DNA of 64,000 nt from Primulina eburnea (taxonomy: Eukaryota > Streptophyta > Magnoliopsida > Lamiales > Gesneriaceae). Shown here one piece after another: positions 1-35,253 of the stretch. Position 1 is the first letter of the stretch; every line of letters begins with the position of its first letter. The translations under genes and the position numbers were made by a program. Under the pieces are notes generated by a model. The model was not told the DNA's origin. It saw only the letters and a list, made by a program, of their open reading frames with translations, and made no database searches. The DNA is taken from contig NC_133117.1 in NCBI RefSeq assembly GCF_022965805.1, forward strand, positions 9,510,183-9,574,182, in the 5' to 3' direction.

Positions 1-1131
1 TCTAGTTACTTTCTTCAGCGACTGCTTTGGTCTTCGAACCACCCTTTTGTGTATTTTGCAGTGTATTATAGTTGTATATGTACTCGAAGGTTAGGTGGTG
101 AAGACTGAGTCGCTAATTTGGTAAGGCACTGTAATGAACTGATCCTATGTAGCTGTAAATTTAAATATATTATTGTCTTTAAGAAATTCACAGCCCATAT
201 GCATTTTATCTGTACATTTAGAAACATTACTGTCTTCAAAAATTTAATGTTTTGTATGATCCAAAACTATTATGTTATAACTTTAATGTACGTAAACATA
301 TAAACACAGGAAATAAAATGTTATAATGATTTGTTTAAACAAGAAAATTTATCTTATTTGAAAGGCAGGTCTCATGTCAAGGATAAGCAACTCCACACTG
401 TAATGTCATGAGCTAAGGAAGTTTTTCGTTTTTCTTCCTATCATAATGAAAAAATTACTAAGCATAAGTCAAATGCGAAACTCACCGCCTCTTTAATTCT
501 ATTTCCAATAACATATTCATTATTCATACTTATTGCACGAAGCATAAAACATGAGGAGACAGAACAAAAAAAACTCTCTTAGCCAAATAAACTGCTAAAA
601 TAGCAAAATTTAGCATAACAAAATAAGTAACTTTAAATAAGATGCAGAACTTTTGAACCACGACTGGAATTGAATATTCTCTCAACTTTAAAATGGTTGT
701 AGTGCAGCAAGATACTATCCTAGCCTAGAAAATGATTGTGTAGTGCAACAAGATACTATCCTTGTTGTTGTTCAAGCAAAGTGAAGTCACTTGTGGTGTA
801 CAATCAAGTGTCCAAAATTCTAATTACGTAACGTGGCGACACATTTCTCAACTGAAGGCATGAATCTTTGTTCTACAAAACCAACACGTTGTCGACAAAA
901 TACCGTTCAAGCAAAATATAAATCAAATGTGAAAATCATTGTTACAACTTTAGTCTCCAAAACCAAACCCTTACAAAAACAGCAAATTCCCACAACTCAA
1001 TTCCATTCAAAGAGACGAGTCACCACCACAGTGTCGTAATTTCAAAGTTTGAGATACACACAAATTCAACACTCTGTCAAAATAAAGCATAAGTTTATAT
1101 TACCCCAAAAGTGCCACATGAGAAAGCATAA
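1..1131. other. Intergenic AT-rich DNA, no gene recognised
   Basis: I see only short spurious ORFs here. A roughly 25-bp phrase built on 'gcaacaagatactatcc' occurs twice, near 703 and 748. The left terminus of the neighbouring Harbinger element should lie here, but no inverted partner of its right end could be found by eye. Confidence 0.5.
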
Positions 1132-2242
1132 CGTCAACCTCCTCGTAGCAAACGTCTCGCTAAGCTCAATCTTCCACCTTCACCCAAGCGCAAAAACAGT
1201 GACAATTTAGCAGGGTTCTCCACCAATTCTTCAATAACCATAACTTTCTCGTCTTCGGTCAACTCATGAATTGTTTCCATTACCTTTAACACATTGTCTT
1301 GGGATTGCGCATCTTCTCATCAGCTGCTTCTTTTTGGGTTGCTAATTGTTTGATAAGGTCATTCATTGTATCTTTGGTGATGGTGGCGAAATTATTTATG
1401 GCTTCTACTATCGCATCATCAGCGTTCTCTACATGTTTCTGTTTCTTACCCTTTGATTTCGTAGCGGATGTCGGTCGAGAGGACGGTGTGACAGATACGG
1501 AGATCTCCCTCATGAACAGAAAACAAAGCGTCCAGGTTCATACCTGTATCGTTAGGCAATTCAGGTGTCATGGTAAGAACCTCTTGAACAGCGGCAGTGA
1601 AATGCTCAGCTTTCTCTCCGGTTGCCCGATCATTACCAAAGATTTCGCACCAATCATGGTAATAGGTCCACCTTTTGTGTCTCATTGACTGTGTGTTGTT
1701 GTCTGCCTACAAGTTTAATAATACATAGTACCGACCATCGTCAATTATCTTCAATAAGAAAAGACAGTAAATTGTCAAACAAAAAAATACCTTAATTAGT
1801 GCATCCCATATTTCGTTTGAAACTTCAATGATCTTCTCTGTGTCGTTCCATCCAACTCCACTTTTACTTAGTAACGTCACCAGAGATCCGTACAATTTCT
1901 TCCACACATGAACTTTAGAGTTAATATGTGGGTTCCCTCGTATATTTGTGTCAGGGAATGCAACTTTCATTCAATTTTCAAGGAAGCTAAATAGCCTGGC
2001 CGAAATCCATTGCCGTTTTTCCAACCTTCTACGGATGCCTCTTTCAGTGCTTGTATTAGAAACTCTTCTTCACGTTCACTCCAACAACGTCTTGTCATAT
2101 CAGCTTTTTTGGCTTTGTCCACAAAACTCTCGGAAGTTGCAAAACTATCCATAATTAGGATGTTGCCCCTGACGTTGTCCTTTCCCTGCTTGTAATACAG
2201 CACACTGGTTAGCAAATTGAAATTAGTTAAATTACGTAACAT
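1132..2242 (-). pseudogene. Myb/SANT-like Harbinger accessory protein, frameshifted
   Basis: This is the DNA-binding partner that plant PIF/Harbinger transposases need for nuclear import and binding of the element ends. The N-terminal part (around 2160-1985, minus strand) carries a tryptophan-containing Myb-like motif, RRCWSEREEEFLIQALKEA. The middle (1970-1707) reads on through FPDTNIRGNPHINSKVHVWK. The segment at 1685-1446 carries RWTYYHDWCEIFGNDRATG, typical of the family. At least one intron or frame change separates these pieces. Near 1305 the frame breaks: the annotated frame stops at about 1286, while the adjacent frame continues with a plausible helical C-terminus to a stop at 1132-1134. 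I read this as a one-base indel. Family assignment is fairly sure; exon borders are approximate. Confidence 0.55.
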
Positions 2243-2491
2243 AGCATTCTATAATAAACAAGAAATATATAATTGGGTGGACTAAATTCAAACAAAATAA
2301 CATCAAATGCAATCAAGTTATGTAGATTTAAAAATAAATAACATCAAATGTCAGAAGTACATGAATGACAAAGTTGTAACGCAAGATTTACAAGAAACAT
2401 AATGATTTAGGCTAAATTCATCCACATAGACATAGCAAGGTTCTCCCTCCAAGTATCCCAATCTTCCGACGCATCCAAGCTAGTGATGAAA

Positions 2492-3999
2492 TCATCTTGC
2501 AGATATCTCATTGTCCGGACTAACTACATCATCGACGACTTCCTCAATTGGGTCGTCGGGCATCTCAGACCTGATGAAGTTATGCAGCAACATACACGCC
2601 ATTATGATTCTGTTTTGTGTTTTTAGTGGATAGAACGAAGGACTTCGAAGTATGGCCCATCTTTTTTTCAACAAACCGAAGGCTCTTTCGATTATGTTTC
2701 GGGCTTGAGAGTGTCTCCAGTTAAATAACTCCTTATAATTATGTGGCTCATTTGCACGGTTTCCCCAAGCATCCTTATGATAGCGTACTCGCCTGTAAGG
2801 AGTCAAGAAGCCATCTACATTGGCATATCCGTTGTCACATAGGTAATAACAACCTAAAAATAAGAAATTAGTTATTAGGTACACAACATTATGTATGCAC
2901 TAAAATCTTGACGAAAGAATCAACAATGTTTTCTCATGAATATTTAAACAACAAGTCTCATCAATTCACATTTAATAATAAAAAAAAAGAATATCAAAAC
3001 CTTTTGGAATTTTCAGCGTGTCGTCACGAGTCACCGCATCTTTAAGAACTCTGGCATCTGCTGCAGATCCCTCCCACCCAGTAAGTGCATATATGAACTT
3101 CATCTCACGATCGCACACCCCAAGAACGTTGACTGCGATAGTACCTTTTCTTGTTTTATATCGTGCTTTGTCGATGGTAGGTACATGTACACTTACGTAC
3201 GTTCCGTCTAATGCACCAAGACATCCCTGTTCAATTTTAAATTAATAACTTCAAATGAATGTATGTATAAAAAAATTGTAACGAGTAGTTAAAAAGTTTA
3301 CTTCGTAAATTTTGACATTACCTTGAACCATTTCCAAGTTTCGTTGGTGCAAGAATGATCGACAGAAGATGGTTTAACCAGTAGTAAAGGATGTAACATG
3401 AGAATTGATTGGAGCACTTGATGGAAATGGGTGCTGATTTTATGGCCACTACGGACGTAGTCATGTCCAACAACTCTATTCTTATTGTGATGAGCCAATA
3501 CAGACAGAAACATGCTCACCTTCTCCTCAATACAGACATATCTAGACTCGACTATACCTCCGACATGAGTTAGCAAGTAACACAAGCGTACAAATGCATT
3601 CCTATTCATTCGCAAGTTCAACACACATTGCACGTCTCCTATGTCAATGATCCTGTGCAAATGGTTCATTTGCACAGGAATTCTTTCTTTCATGTTGTAG
3701 GACATTGCTCTTGTACGCTTGTTGCAACGTCGTTTGGAACGTAACTTCAATAAATGTCTCACGAGTAACATAACCAACAATGATCGACACATGATTTGGT
3801 GCAGCAACATAAAAAGAATAATGTGTCTACGCATTATGGGCATCGAAGATACTTCAGGAAGGAATAAAATTGAAAATGGTGTTAACAATGACATTTGCGA
3901 AACAGAAAACAATACAGAAATTGAAAACGAAGATACTAATGTAAGTTTGACAACTAATTTATTGTTTACCAATGCTTGGTTAGAAATACGTAAACACAT
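2492..3999 (-). CDS. PIF/Harbinger transposase (DDE_Tnp_4)
   Basis: Transposase of the PIF/Harbinger class, which cuts the element out and pastes it into TTA/TAA sites. It is read from three blocks. About 3730-3300 is an N-terminal helical region with [16 protein letters not shown] and the conserved [16 protein letters not shown]. About 3244-3018 contains GALDGTYV (first catalytic Asp) and [12 protein letters not shown] (second Asp). About 2856-2492 contains [16 protein letters not shown] and [14 protein letters not shown] (catalytic Glu). All three acidic residues are kept. Introns lie near 3300-3245 and 3015-2860. The nominal start at 3999 is not certain; an internal Met near 3840 is also possible. 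The stop is at 2492. Confidence 0.75.
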
Positions 4000-4775
4000 T
4001 CTTGTAATAGGGTGTAAATTGAAATTACAAAATTTCAGTAGTTTAATGCCAACAACAAAGTCATCAGAATATTAATAACAATTCCAAGAGTTTTGCACTT
4101 CGACATTGTATGAAGTAACAAACTGACAGATGTTTACACTACACACACTGGGTTATGAAGGAACAAATTGATAGATGTTTACACTACACAGGGGTTAAGA
4201 AGTGTTGCTGCAAATAAATACACTACACACACTGAAACACAGAAGAAAAAAAAATGAATTCAACGATGGCAACCCAAAAAAATTGAACAAATTTCATATT
4301 TCAGGAAGCAGGATAAGTAAAGAAATGTCATTTACCGACACTGCGTTGGCCTCCTCACAATCCTCAATCTTTCGCATGTGACAGCAGCAAACTTTAGCCT
4401 ACGAAAACTAAATCTCGACAACGGCTTACGAAAATAAATCTTATGGAACAAGTCGTTTGAAGATTGTTTACCTGATTTCTGCAGCGTTCGCAGCACAGAA
4501 GGAAAACCTACGCCATGGCCTCTCTTCGTACTTTGTTGTTAAGATGGAGGAAGATTTATTGGGCTTGTTGAGGGTACTTTAGGAAAATGCAGCCTTGATA
4601 GAGACAAGGATTATTAATATTGGGGTCAGGCGTGGGTTTATTTAAACCTATTTAGTACAGCCTACTCCATTGGATAAGGCATTAGATGGGTTTATTAAAA
4701 AATACACCGAACGATGGATAAACATGGAAAAAAGAACACAGTCCTAATGAATCCCACCTACCAAACGGAGTGTTA

Positions 4776-5343
4776 GTATATTTATTTCTTTCTTTAAAGA
4801 ATTTATTTGAAATATTTTTCTATCAATCTTTTCATGTAATTCATTTAGTATTCTATTAATATGTTTAGTTATAAACTGAAAGAAAATATGTTTTCCTTCA
4901 AAAGTTCCGATAATTCTTTGTTCATTAACAAAAGTTATATGATAAATTTGGTATATATATATTTTTTGTTATTCAGAATGGTTTAGTTTTATAAAAATCC
5001 AAAATAATTTTGCTTCAAACTAATATTAGATTTTTTGGTCATATAATTGAAAAAAGAAAAATAATTCCTATGTCAGAAGCATCAGTTTCTACAATTTTAT
5101 CCCATCGAAGATTTGCAAACATAAGGAAAAAAAGATTTTTAACTTTTTCTTTAATATTTTTAATAACTTCAGTATGTTTATGAGACCAAAGTAAATAATT
5201 TTTCTTTAATCTATCTATAAAATAGCAGAATCCTTTATATTATGGTAAATATCACCATCTTTGTATTAAACTATTAGAATGACTGATTAATACAAACGTT
5301 ATTTCTCATTTGCATATTGCATTTATATGAAAATATTTAAATA
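4776..5343. other. AT-rich spacer with a viral relic
   Basis: Very AT-rich, with no host gene. The minus strand contains the short caulimovirid-like RNase H relic described separately, plus another open stretch near 4900-4780 (about 50 codons, unidentified) that may belong to the same relic. Confidence 0.45.
5041..5210 (-). pseudogene. Caulimovirid/retroelement RT-RNase H relic
   Basis: The minus strand reads about 50 codons without a stop. It contains LLWSHKHTEVIKNIKEKV and, about 15 residues later, KIVETDASDIG. A tryptophan-bearing 'W..EHT..' helix followed by a TDAS motif is the usual transition from RT connection to the first RNase H catalytic Asp in caulimovirids and Ty3-type elements. 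Beyond it the frame decays. The protein differs clearly from the equivalent part of the pararetrovirus at 38 kb (LYTDASDHWWA), so it is a separate lineage. Too short to place in a genus. Confidence 0.45.
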
Positions 5344-5600
5344 TCTATACTATTATATTAAGTGTGAGGGCCTTAGAATAATTACCTTTTGAGGACACCA
5401 AAATATTTAATTCCATAATTATCCTTCTTACCATATTTAAAACTTTTTCAAGTCACCCCATATTTTAAATAGAAAAAAATCAAAATAAAACTTTTCTTTT
5501 AAATCGAAGAACTTTTCTAAATCGAAAATAATTTGGTGTTAATTATTTAGTATTATTTGATCAAATTAAAAATAATAATAGCATGTGCAACTTTTACTAG
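5344..5600 (+). mobile_element. Short Helitron-like element
   Basis: It starts with tctatactattatatt after an A and ends with ttttactag before a T. Plant Helitrons commonly begin TC(T)ATACTA and end CTRR, inserting between A and T. The 3' hairpin usually expected about 10 bases inside the end is only weakly visible (gcatgtgc). Non-coding and 257 bp long, it sits immediately upstream of the UBP12 promoter. Confidence 0.4.
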
Positions 5601-5844
5601 TAATAATAATGATTTAAGAAACACCAAGGCTATTTAAGAATACGTGTCAGCACATAGTTAGTTAATTAGTTCTTTCTATTTGTTGAATTCCGATATTACC
5701 CCTAAACTATTTTTAATTTCCCAATGAATCCTACTCAAAAGCCAGGATTCTTCTCCCTCTCCCATATTCTCCTTCCCCCCTCTCTCTCAAATACCATAAA
5801 TTCTTCTCTGATTCATCGATCGGACGGTGGCAATCTCTCCACCC
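5601..5844 (+). promoter_or_regulatory. Promoter and 5' leader of UBP12
   Basis: This interval lies between the Helitron-like element and the first ATG of UBP12. It ends in a CT-rich tract (about 5745-5795: ctccctctccc, cccccctctctctc) typical of plant 5' leaders. An upstream in-frame-open ATG at 5724 and another at 5827 precede the chosen start at 5845. The 5827 ATG is in frame and would add MAISPP. I prefer 5845 because the family N-terminus reads MTMMTP. No convincing TATA box was picked out. Confidence 0.4.
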
Positions 5845-30985
<25,141 letters not shown>

Positions 30986-32277
30986 CTTGGGATTTCACTA
31001 GTCTGAAATGTCCATATTGGTGCCAAAGCTAGAAGAGGCAAATATCTTAGTGGATATTCGAAGGAGAAAACATGGAAGAAAGGTGAAAGTGCTTGATGTT
31101 TTGGTGGTGTTTTTTGGCTATTGCTTACCTTTTTTTGGCTCGAATGGATGGGATGGGAGAGCCTACACTCTTAGCTGTATTTTCTTTTTGTGGTGGGTAG
31201 ATGTATTACTTCTCATCCTTCCATAGTTTCCTGCTTTAAGTAGTTTGAATTTTTTTACATATTTTCTCATGTAATTTTATTTGAGATGCATAATATGTGG
31301 TTTTCGATTTACGGGGTTGTAGAGTGGTTATAGTTAGGCCTTCCATATTGTCTTCTACCCTTTCTTTTTGCATTGTGTTCGCTATCTTTTTGTCTGAAAA
31401 TTGTTTTATGTAAATTTGGAGACAAAGGAAACAGTTGTGTCATCAATTGAATCTTGAGACATTTGTTTTCGGAAGAAACCTTCTATAACACAATATATTG
31501 CACGCGCTACACTGAACCCATGAAAATCGACCAAAGCCACAAAAGAAAAATGGAGGAATCGAGGATAGTAATAAAATTTGTTTCTTTTTTTTTTTTTGCA
31601 AAACAACCGGAGATAGAATTATAAGCAGATAGTGAGAGTAGTGGGGGAGAGATCAAGTTAGGGATTTTTAACCAAAAGCTAACTTGGGGATGTATAGCTG
31701 CTTTTTAAATTTTTATGATTTTTAGCCAAAAGTTAAAAATAAGTTTGATATATTTTTTTCTACTTTTGTGTTTTTTAATAATTTAAAATTATTTTATTAC
31801 AAACATAATTTTTTAAACTTATAATGCATTTTATATACTTTTTATTTCCATAATTTTTTTTACATATTTTGTGCATTTATATAAATTTTTTCCTTTATTT
31901 TTTTATTTTCATTAATCTTATATAAATTTTCATACATATATGTTATAAAAAAAATTAAATTTAATACAAAATATTTTACATAAATAAATTGTCGATGTGT
32001 TAGTATCAAAATTTAGATAATTAAAAAAGATAAATGTTATATATGTTAAAGATATTGTTTTCATTTTACTAAAAATTAAGTTTTGAAAAAATAATTTTTC
32101 TCCAAACAATTAAACTCTAGTTTGTAATAGCTTTATAGTTTTATTCCCAAACACTTCTTACTTTTGTTTCGAACTAACTTCAAAATAATATATAGAAAAA
32201 TTACTTTAAAATAAGCAAAAGCTTTCTCAAACGGTCTTAATCCACTTAGTTTTCTTTTGAGTGTCACTTTCATTTGA
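30986..32277. other. 3' flank of UBP12, no gene recognised
   Basis: The first few hundred bases should include the UBP12 3' UTR, but no single polyadenylation signal stands out. From about 31600 the sequence becomes very AT-rich. Phrases such as agccaaaagttaaaaataag and aagcaaaagctttctcaaac near its two ends hint at a decayed MITE that I could not delimit. Confidence 0.4.
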
Positions 32278-32690
32278 TTGCAAAATAGATCAAAATGTCA
32301 ATTTTAGTTTTTAATTTAGTAAGTGTGACATTTTTAGTCTTATATTTTTTATTGAATCAATTATGTTCATGTAATTCTGTTTTAATAATCAATTTTAGTT
32401 ATTTTTCATAAAATGTCCAATTAAATGACTTATGTTATTGTTAAATTTCTATAATTGCATGGTTTAAAAAATTCCTTATGATATTCACGTATGTGTAACA
32501 ATATAATTTTAAATTTAACAATGATATTAACAATTTATTTACATGAATTTAAGGAAAAACGACCTAATAGTAATTATTATAACATAATTATAAGACTATA
32601 ATTGTTTCAATAAAAGATACAAGACTAAAAATATCACATTTCAATACATATACGACTAAAATTTATATTTTGTCCAAAAAAAGCACAAAC
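32278..32690. mobile_element. Foldback MITE with about 90-bp inverted ends
   Basis: The left arm (about 32280-32380, with gacatttttagtcttatatt and ttattgaatcaatta) matches the reverse complement of the right arm (about 32590-32690, which inverted reads gatatttttagtcttgtatc and ttattgaaacaatta). There is no ORF. The arms are diverged and exact ends and target duplication are unclear, so the superfamily is left open. Confidence 0.6.
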
Positions 32691-32897
32691 CAAAAGTCAA
32701 GTCATTTTGATAATATTAATTATTAATTTAGAAATATTTATAAATTGATTTCTATTGTTTGCACATCAAACTTTTTTTTCAATAATATGTTTTTCCCGGT
32801 GTTTTTGTTGATTAGAAAATAGACATAAATATAATAGAAAAAATTAAATTAATATTAAATGAATTGATATTTTAACGCGAAGAACATAGCATGTAAA

Positions 32898-32970
32898 GCG
32901 CCTGTAGCTCAGTGGATAGAGCGTCTGTTTCCTAAGCAGAAAGTCGTAGGTTCGACCCCTACCTGGCGCG
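32898..32970 (+). tRNA. tRNA-Arg (anticodon CCT)
   Basis: A full cloverleaf can be folded. The acceptor arm is gcgcctg/ctggcgc with one T-T mismatch. The D arm is gctc-agtggata-gagc and the anticodon arm tctgt-ttcctaa-gcaga, with CCT in the loop. The variable loop is aagtc and the T arm gtagg-ttcgacc-cctac, followed by discriminator G. Internal A box (tagctcagtgg) and B box (ggttcgacccc) are intact, and a T-run follows within ten bases as a Pol III terminator. No intron. It resembles nuclear plant tRNA-Arg(CCT), not the plastid arginine tRNAs. Confidence 0.95.
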
Positions 32971-33200
32971 GTTGAATTTTTTAATATATTTTCATATTTT
33001 TGATACAATACTGTATAATCATTTTACAACACCACCAAATCAAATTTGGGGTAATTGCTCATAAATCCCTAAACCAAAACTTAACTTACCCCTAACTCCC
33101 TAGCCATCAAAAACTCTCTTTTAACTCCCTAAACCTATAAAATTGACAAAAACACCCTTATTATTTATTTTCTTCTAGTTGATCCTCCGCGCTTCGAAAA

Positions 33201-33212
33201 TGGTATCAGAGC
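33201..33212 (+). promoter_or_regulatory. Minus-strand primer-binding site (tRNA-Met) of the pararetrovirus
   Basis: The sequence tggtatcagagc is complementary to the 3' end of plant initiator tRNA-Met, the primer used by all caulimovirids. It marks the conventional origin of the circular viral map and lies 93 bases before ORF1. Confidence 0.85.
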
Positions 33213-33293
33213 GAATGGTTAATTTATTTCAAACACAAATTTTATTATTACTAGTAACTAAATGTATGAGAAGGAGAATTTTGAAAAAAAATT

Positions 33294-33443
33294 ATGAATC
33301 CGAACTACGGTTCGAGAAAAATGATTTTCAAGGAATATTCCAAAATTTTGGAATATAAACAAGGGCATCTAACTATTGTTAGATATCAGAAACAGAAAGG
33401 GAAGCTACTGCACCCTCCGGTAAAATCTCAGGTAAACTTATGA
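33294..33443 (+). CDS. Pararetrovirus ORF1, 49-residue protein of unknown role
   Basis: Intact small ORF running from ATG at 33294 to TGA at 33441-33443; an in-frame TGA precedes the start. The product is basic and lysine/tyrosine-rich (KEYSKILEYKQG). I recognise no domain. Its stop overlaps the ATG of ORF2 in the tetranucleotide ATGA, which suggests coupled or leaky-scanning translation from one RNA. Confidence 0.6.
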   Translation: MNPNYGSRKMIFKEYSKILEYKQGHLTIVRYQKQKGKLLHPPVKSQVNL

Positions 33444-33811
33444 TTCAAACAAATAAGTTTCTGGAGATAGTTCCAGATTCCTCTAAGCTCACTTTAGATC
33501 TTAGAGAAATTCAGAAGACAGTACAAAATTATGGCAATATGCTATATTTTGTACCACAACGAGTTGAGAAAATCATTGAAACCCAGGAAGAAATTCTTAG
33601 AATATTAAAGGATATTCAAACAAGAACTCAAAAACTGGAACAACAACCCAGTTCCAGTAGACGAACTTCAGGAGGTTGGTTACCAACATCCTTTGGTACT
33701 GAACCTTTGTTACATCAACAAGGGAAGGCCAGAGTGGTGTCAAAACCTTTGACTAAAGAAGAAAAGATGATCAAGCTAATCAAGTCGGTCTCAGAAAAGA
33801 AATTGATCTGA
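33440..33811 (+). CDS. Pararetrovirus ORF2, coiled-coil protein
   Basis: Intact 123-residue ORF. Residues about 15-70 (LREIQKTVQNYG, RVEKIIETQEEILRILKDI) show heptad spacing of hydrophobic residues. This is followed by a serine/arginine patch (SSSRR) and a lysine-rich end. Virion-associated proteins of caulimovirids have this N-terminal coiled coil plus basic tail arrangement, so a virion-associated role is plausible but is inferred from shape and position only. It ends in an ATGA overlap with ORF3. Confidence 0.6.
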   Translation: MIQTNKFLEIVPDSSKLTLDLREIQKTVQNYGNMLYFVPQRVEKIIETQEEILRILKDIQTRTQKLEQQPSSSRRTSGGWLPTSFGTEPLLHQQGKARVVSKPLTKEEKMIKLIKSVSEKKLI

Positions 33812-34089
33812 TGACAACTTTAGAAAAGATTGGTTTAGAGGATCTACAAGAGCTTGCGGAATCTTTCGCAAATCTCAAAGTAATAGATCTAAAGATGAAC
33901 ACAGCAGTAGGTGAAACCCCACCTGCTATAACCTGGTCATCTTCTCAAGAGCCACCTAGGGAAAGTGTGGGATCTCAAAATGTAAACATGAGAGAATCTC
34001 AATCTGATTTCCATACTGGTGGAGGATCACACCCAGCAGGGACAAGGGCAAGGAGAAATCAAATTCCTTTGCACCAAACACCCTATTGA
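33811..34089 (+). CDS. Pararetrovirus ORF3, 92-residue protein of unknown role
   Basis: Intact ORF starting at the ATG that overlaps the ORF2 stop. A short leucine-rich start (LEKIGLEDLQELAESFANL) is followed by a proline/serine/glycine-rich, probably disordered half. No domain recognised. The coat-protein ORF begins ten bases after its stop, in another frame. It may be a separate protein or the detached N-terminus of the coat-protein ORF. Confidence 0.5.
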   Translation: MTTLEKIGLEDLQELAESFANLKVIDLKMNTAVGETPPAITWSSSQEPPRESVGSQNVNMRESQSDFHTGGGSHPAGTRARRNQIPLHQTPY

Positions 34090-34098
34090 AAAACTGTT

Positions 34099-35253
34099 TT
34101 GGATCATATACATCCTTACGGGGTTATGCTTAACCTTGATGTATTAGACTTCAAAAACAGAGAAGATATCATAGATGATTGGACATCTGCTATGAGAATT
34201 GCAGCAGGAACACTCGATCTCAACAAAGAAGGATTCATTAAACTTTTGGAAATGAGTCTTATGGGATCAGTGAAAATTGCTTGGGACATGACTTCATTAG
34301 ACATGAAGGAATCAGTCCTAGCTGGTGAATCTCTTAGTGAGATCGCTGGAAAAATGACTACCCTATTTAAAGCACACTTTATAGGGGTAGACTATTTCAA
34401 CAGTCAAGATACAGAGAAGAAGAAGAAATATACTCAAGCTCTGTATAGTCTGGAATTACATGATATATGTTTAGTGGATGAATATATTATGTTATTCACT
34501 GAATATAGATGGAATTCAGGAGTCGAAGAAGATATAGCTATGCAGCTTTTCTTCGCAAAAATGCCAAGCCCTTGGAGAGAAATGCTCATTAGGGAATACG
34601 TACCTGGAAATCCAGATACGTTGGCACGAAGAGCCTCTTTCCTTAAAGGAAAATTGGCAGAATGGTGTCATATGGCAGCATTACAAAAGAATTACAAACG
34701 TTTAAGGGGTATCAACAAAAGAACTCCTTTGTTTTGTAAAGAAAATGATCTTCCAACAATTATTGGAAGTAAACCACAGAAGCATAAAAGGAAAAGTTTT
34801 AGAACTCATCCTTATGCACGAAGTGGAAGAAGTTCTTGGAAACCAAGAACTGTATGGTCTAGACAGAAAGCCAGATCTTATAAATCTGGACAAAGAAGCG
34901 GACAATCGAGGAGTAGGATATCATCTCAATCATCAAGTTCATCTCAAAGCACAGGAAGAACACCTACAAAGAAAACTTTCAGAAGAGCTCATACTCGAGC
35001 TAATGAAAGTTTCAAAGATTGTAATTGCTGGACATGTGGAGCAAGAGGTCATATCTCGACCAACTGTCCAGAAAATGAAAAAAGAGGTATTAAACGTTTC
35101 GATCCTACTCCGGATATTGAAGAAGCAGTTTATTATCAAGATCTTATTCAAGTATACCGATTTGAGGACATTGCCTCAGATGAAAGTATATATGAAGAAG
35201 AAGAAGTATTAAGTCAGGAAGAATCTGATGGAACAGAATCGGAATCTGACTGA
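34099..35253 (+). CDS. Pararetrovirus coat protein with CCHC zinc knuckle
   Basis: 384 residues without interruption. The first 200 residues are helical and capsid-like (WDMTSLDMKESVL, FFAKMPSPWREMLIREYV, FLKGKLAEWC). A strongly basic Arg/Ser/Lys-rich region (about 225-310) follows, then the knuckle CWTCGARGHISTNC (C-x2-C-x4-H-x4-C, about 318-331), then an acidic tail. This basic-knuckle-acidic arrangement is diagnostic of caulimovirid coat proteins. The tail overlaps the start of the movement-protein ORF at 35228. Full-length and intact. Confidence 0.85.
   Translation: MDHIHPYGVMLNLDVLDFKNREDIIDDWTSAMRIAAGTLDLNKEGFIKLLEMSLMGSVKIAWDMTSLDMKESVLAGESLSEIAGKMTTLFKAHFIGVDYFNSQDTEKKKKYTQALYSLELHDICLVDEYIMLFTEYRWNSGVEEDIAMQLFFAKMPSPWREMLIREYVPGNPDTLARRASFLKGKLAEWCHMAALQKNYKRLRGINKRTPLFCKENDLPTIIGSKPQKHKRKSFRTHPYARSGRSSWKPRTVWSRQKARSYKSGQRSGQSRSRISSQSSSSSQSTGRTPTKKTFRRAHTRANESFKDCNCWTCGARGHISTNCPENEKRGIKRFDPTPDIEEAVYYQDLIQVYRFEDIASDESIYEEEEVLSQEESDGTESESD

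Larger units (their letters stand above)
1132..4775 (-). mobile_element. PIF/Harbinger DNA transposon with transposase and Myb-like ORF
   Basis: Two minus-strand genes typical of plant PIF/Harbinger elements lie together: a DDE_Tnp_4-type transposase (2492-3999) and, downstream of it, a Myb/SANT-like partner protein (1132-2242). The right end probably falls at 4772. There the plus strand reads ccaaacggagtg followed by tta, matching the usual PIF pattern of a terminal repeat next to a 3-bp TTA/TAA target duplication. The left end could not be located, so 1132 is only the end of the coding part. The transposase catalytic residues are present, but the Myb-like ORF carries a frameshift, so this copy may not be fully autonomous. 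Confidence 0.75.

Noticed and set aside
118..303. 61-codon ORF at the left edge
   Set aside because: Low-complexity, AT-driven, no similarity recognised and no splice or promoter context.
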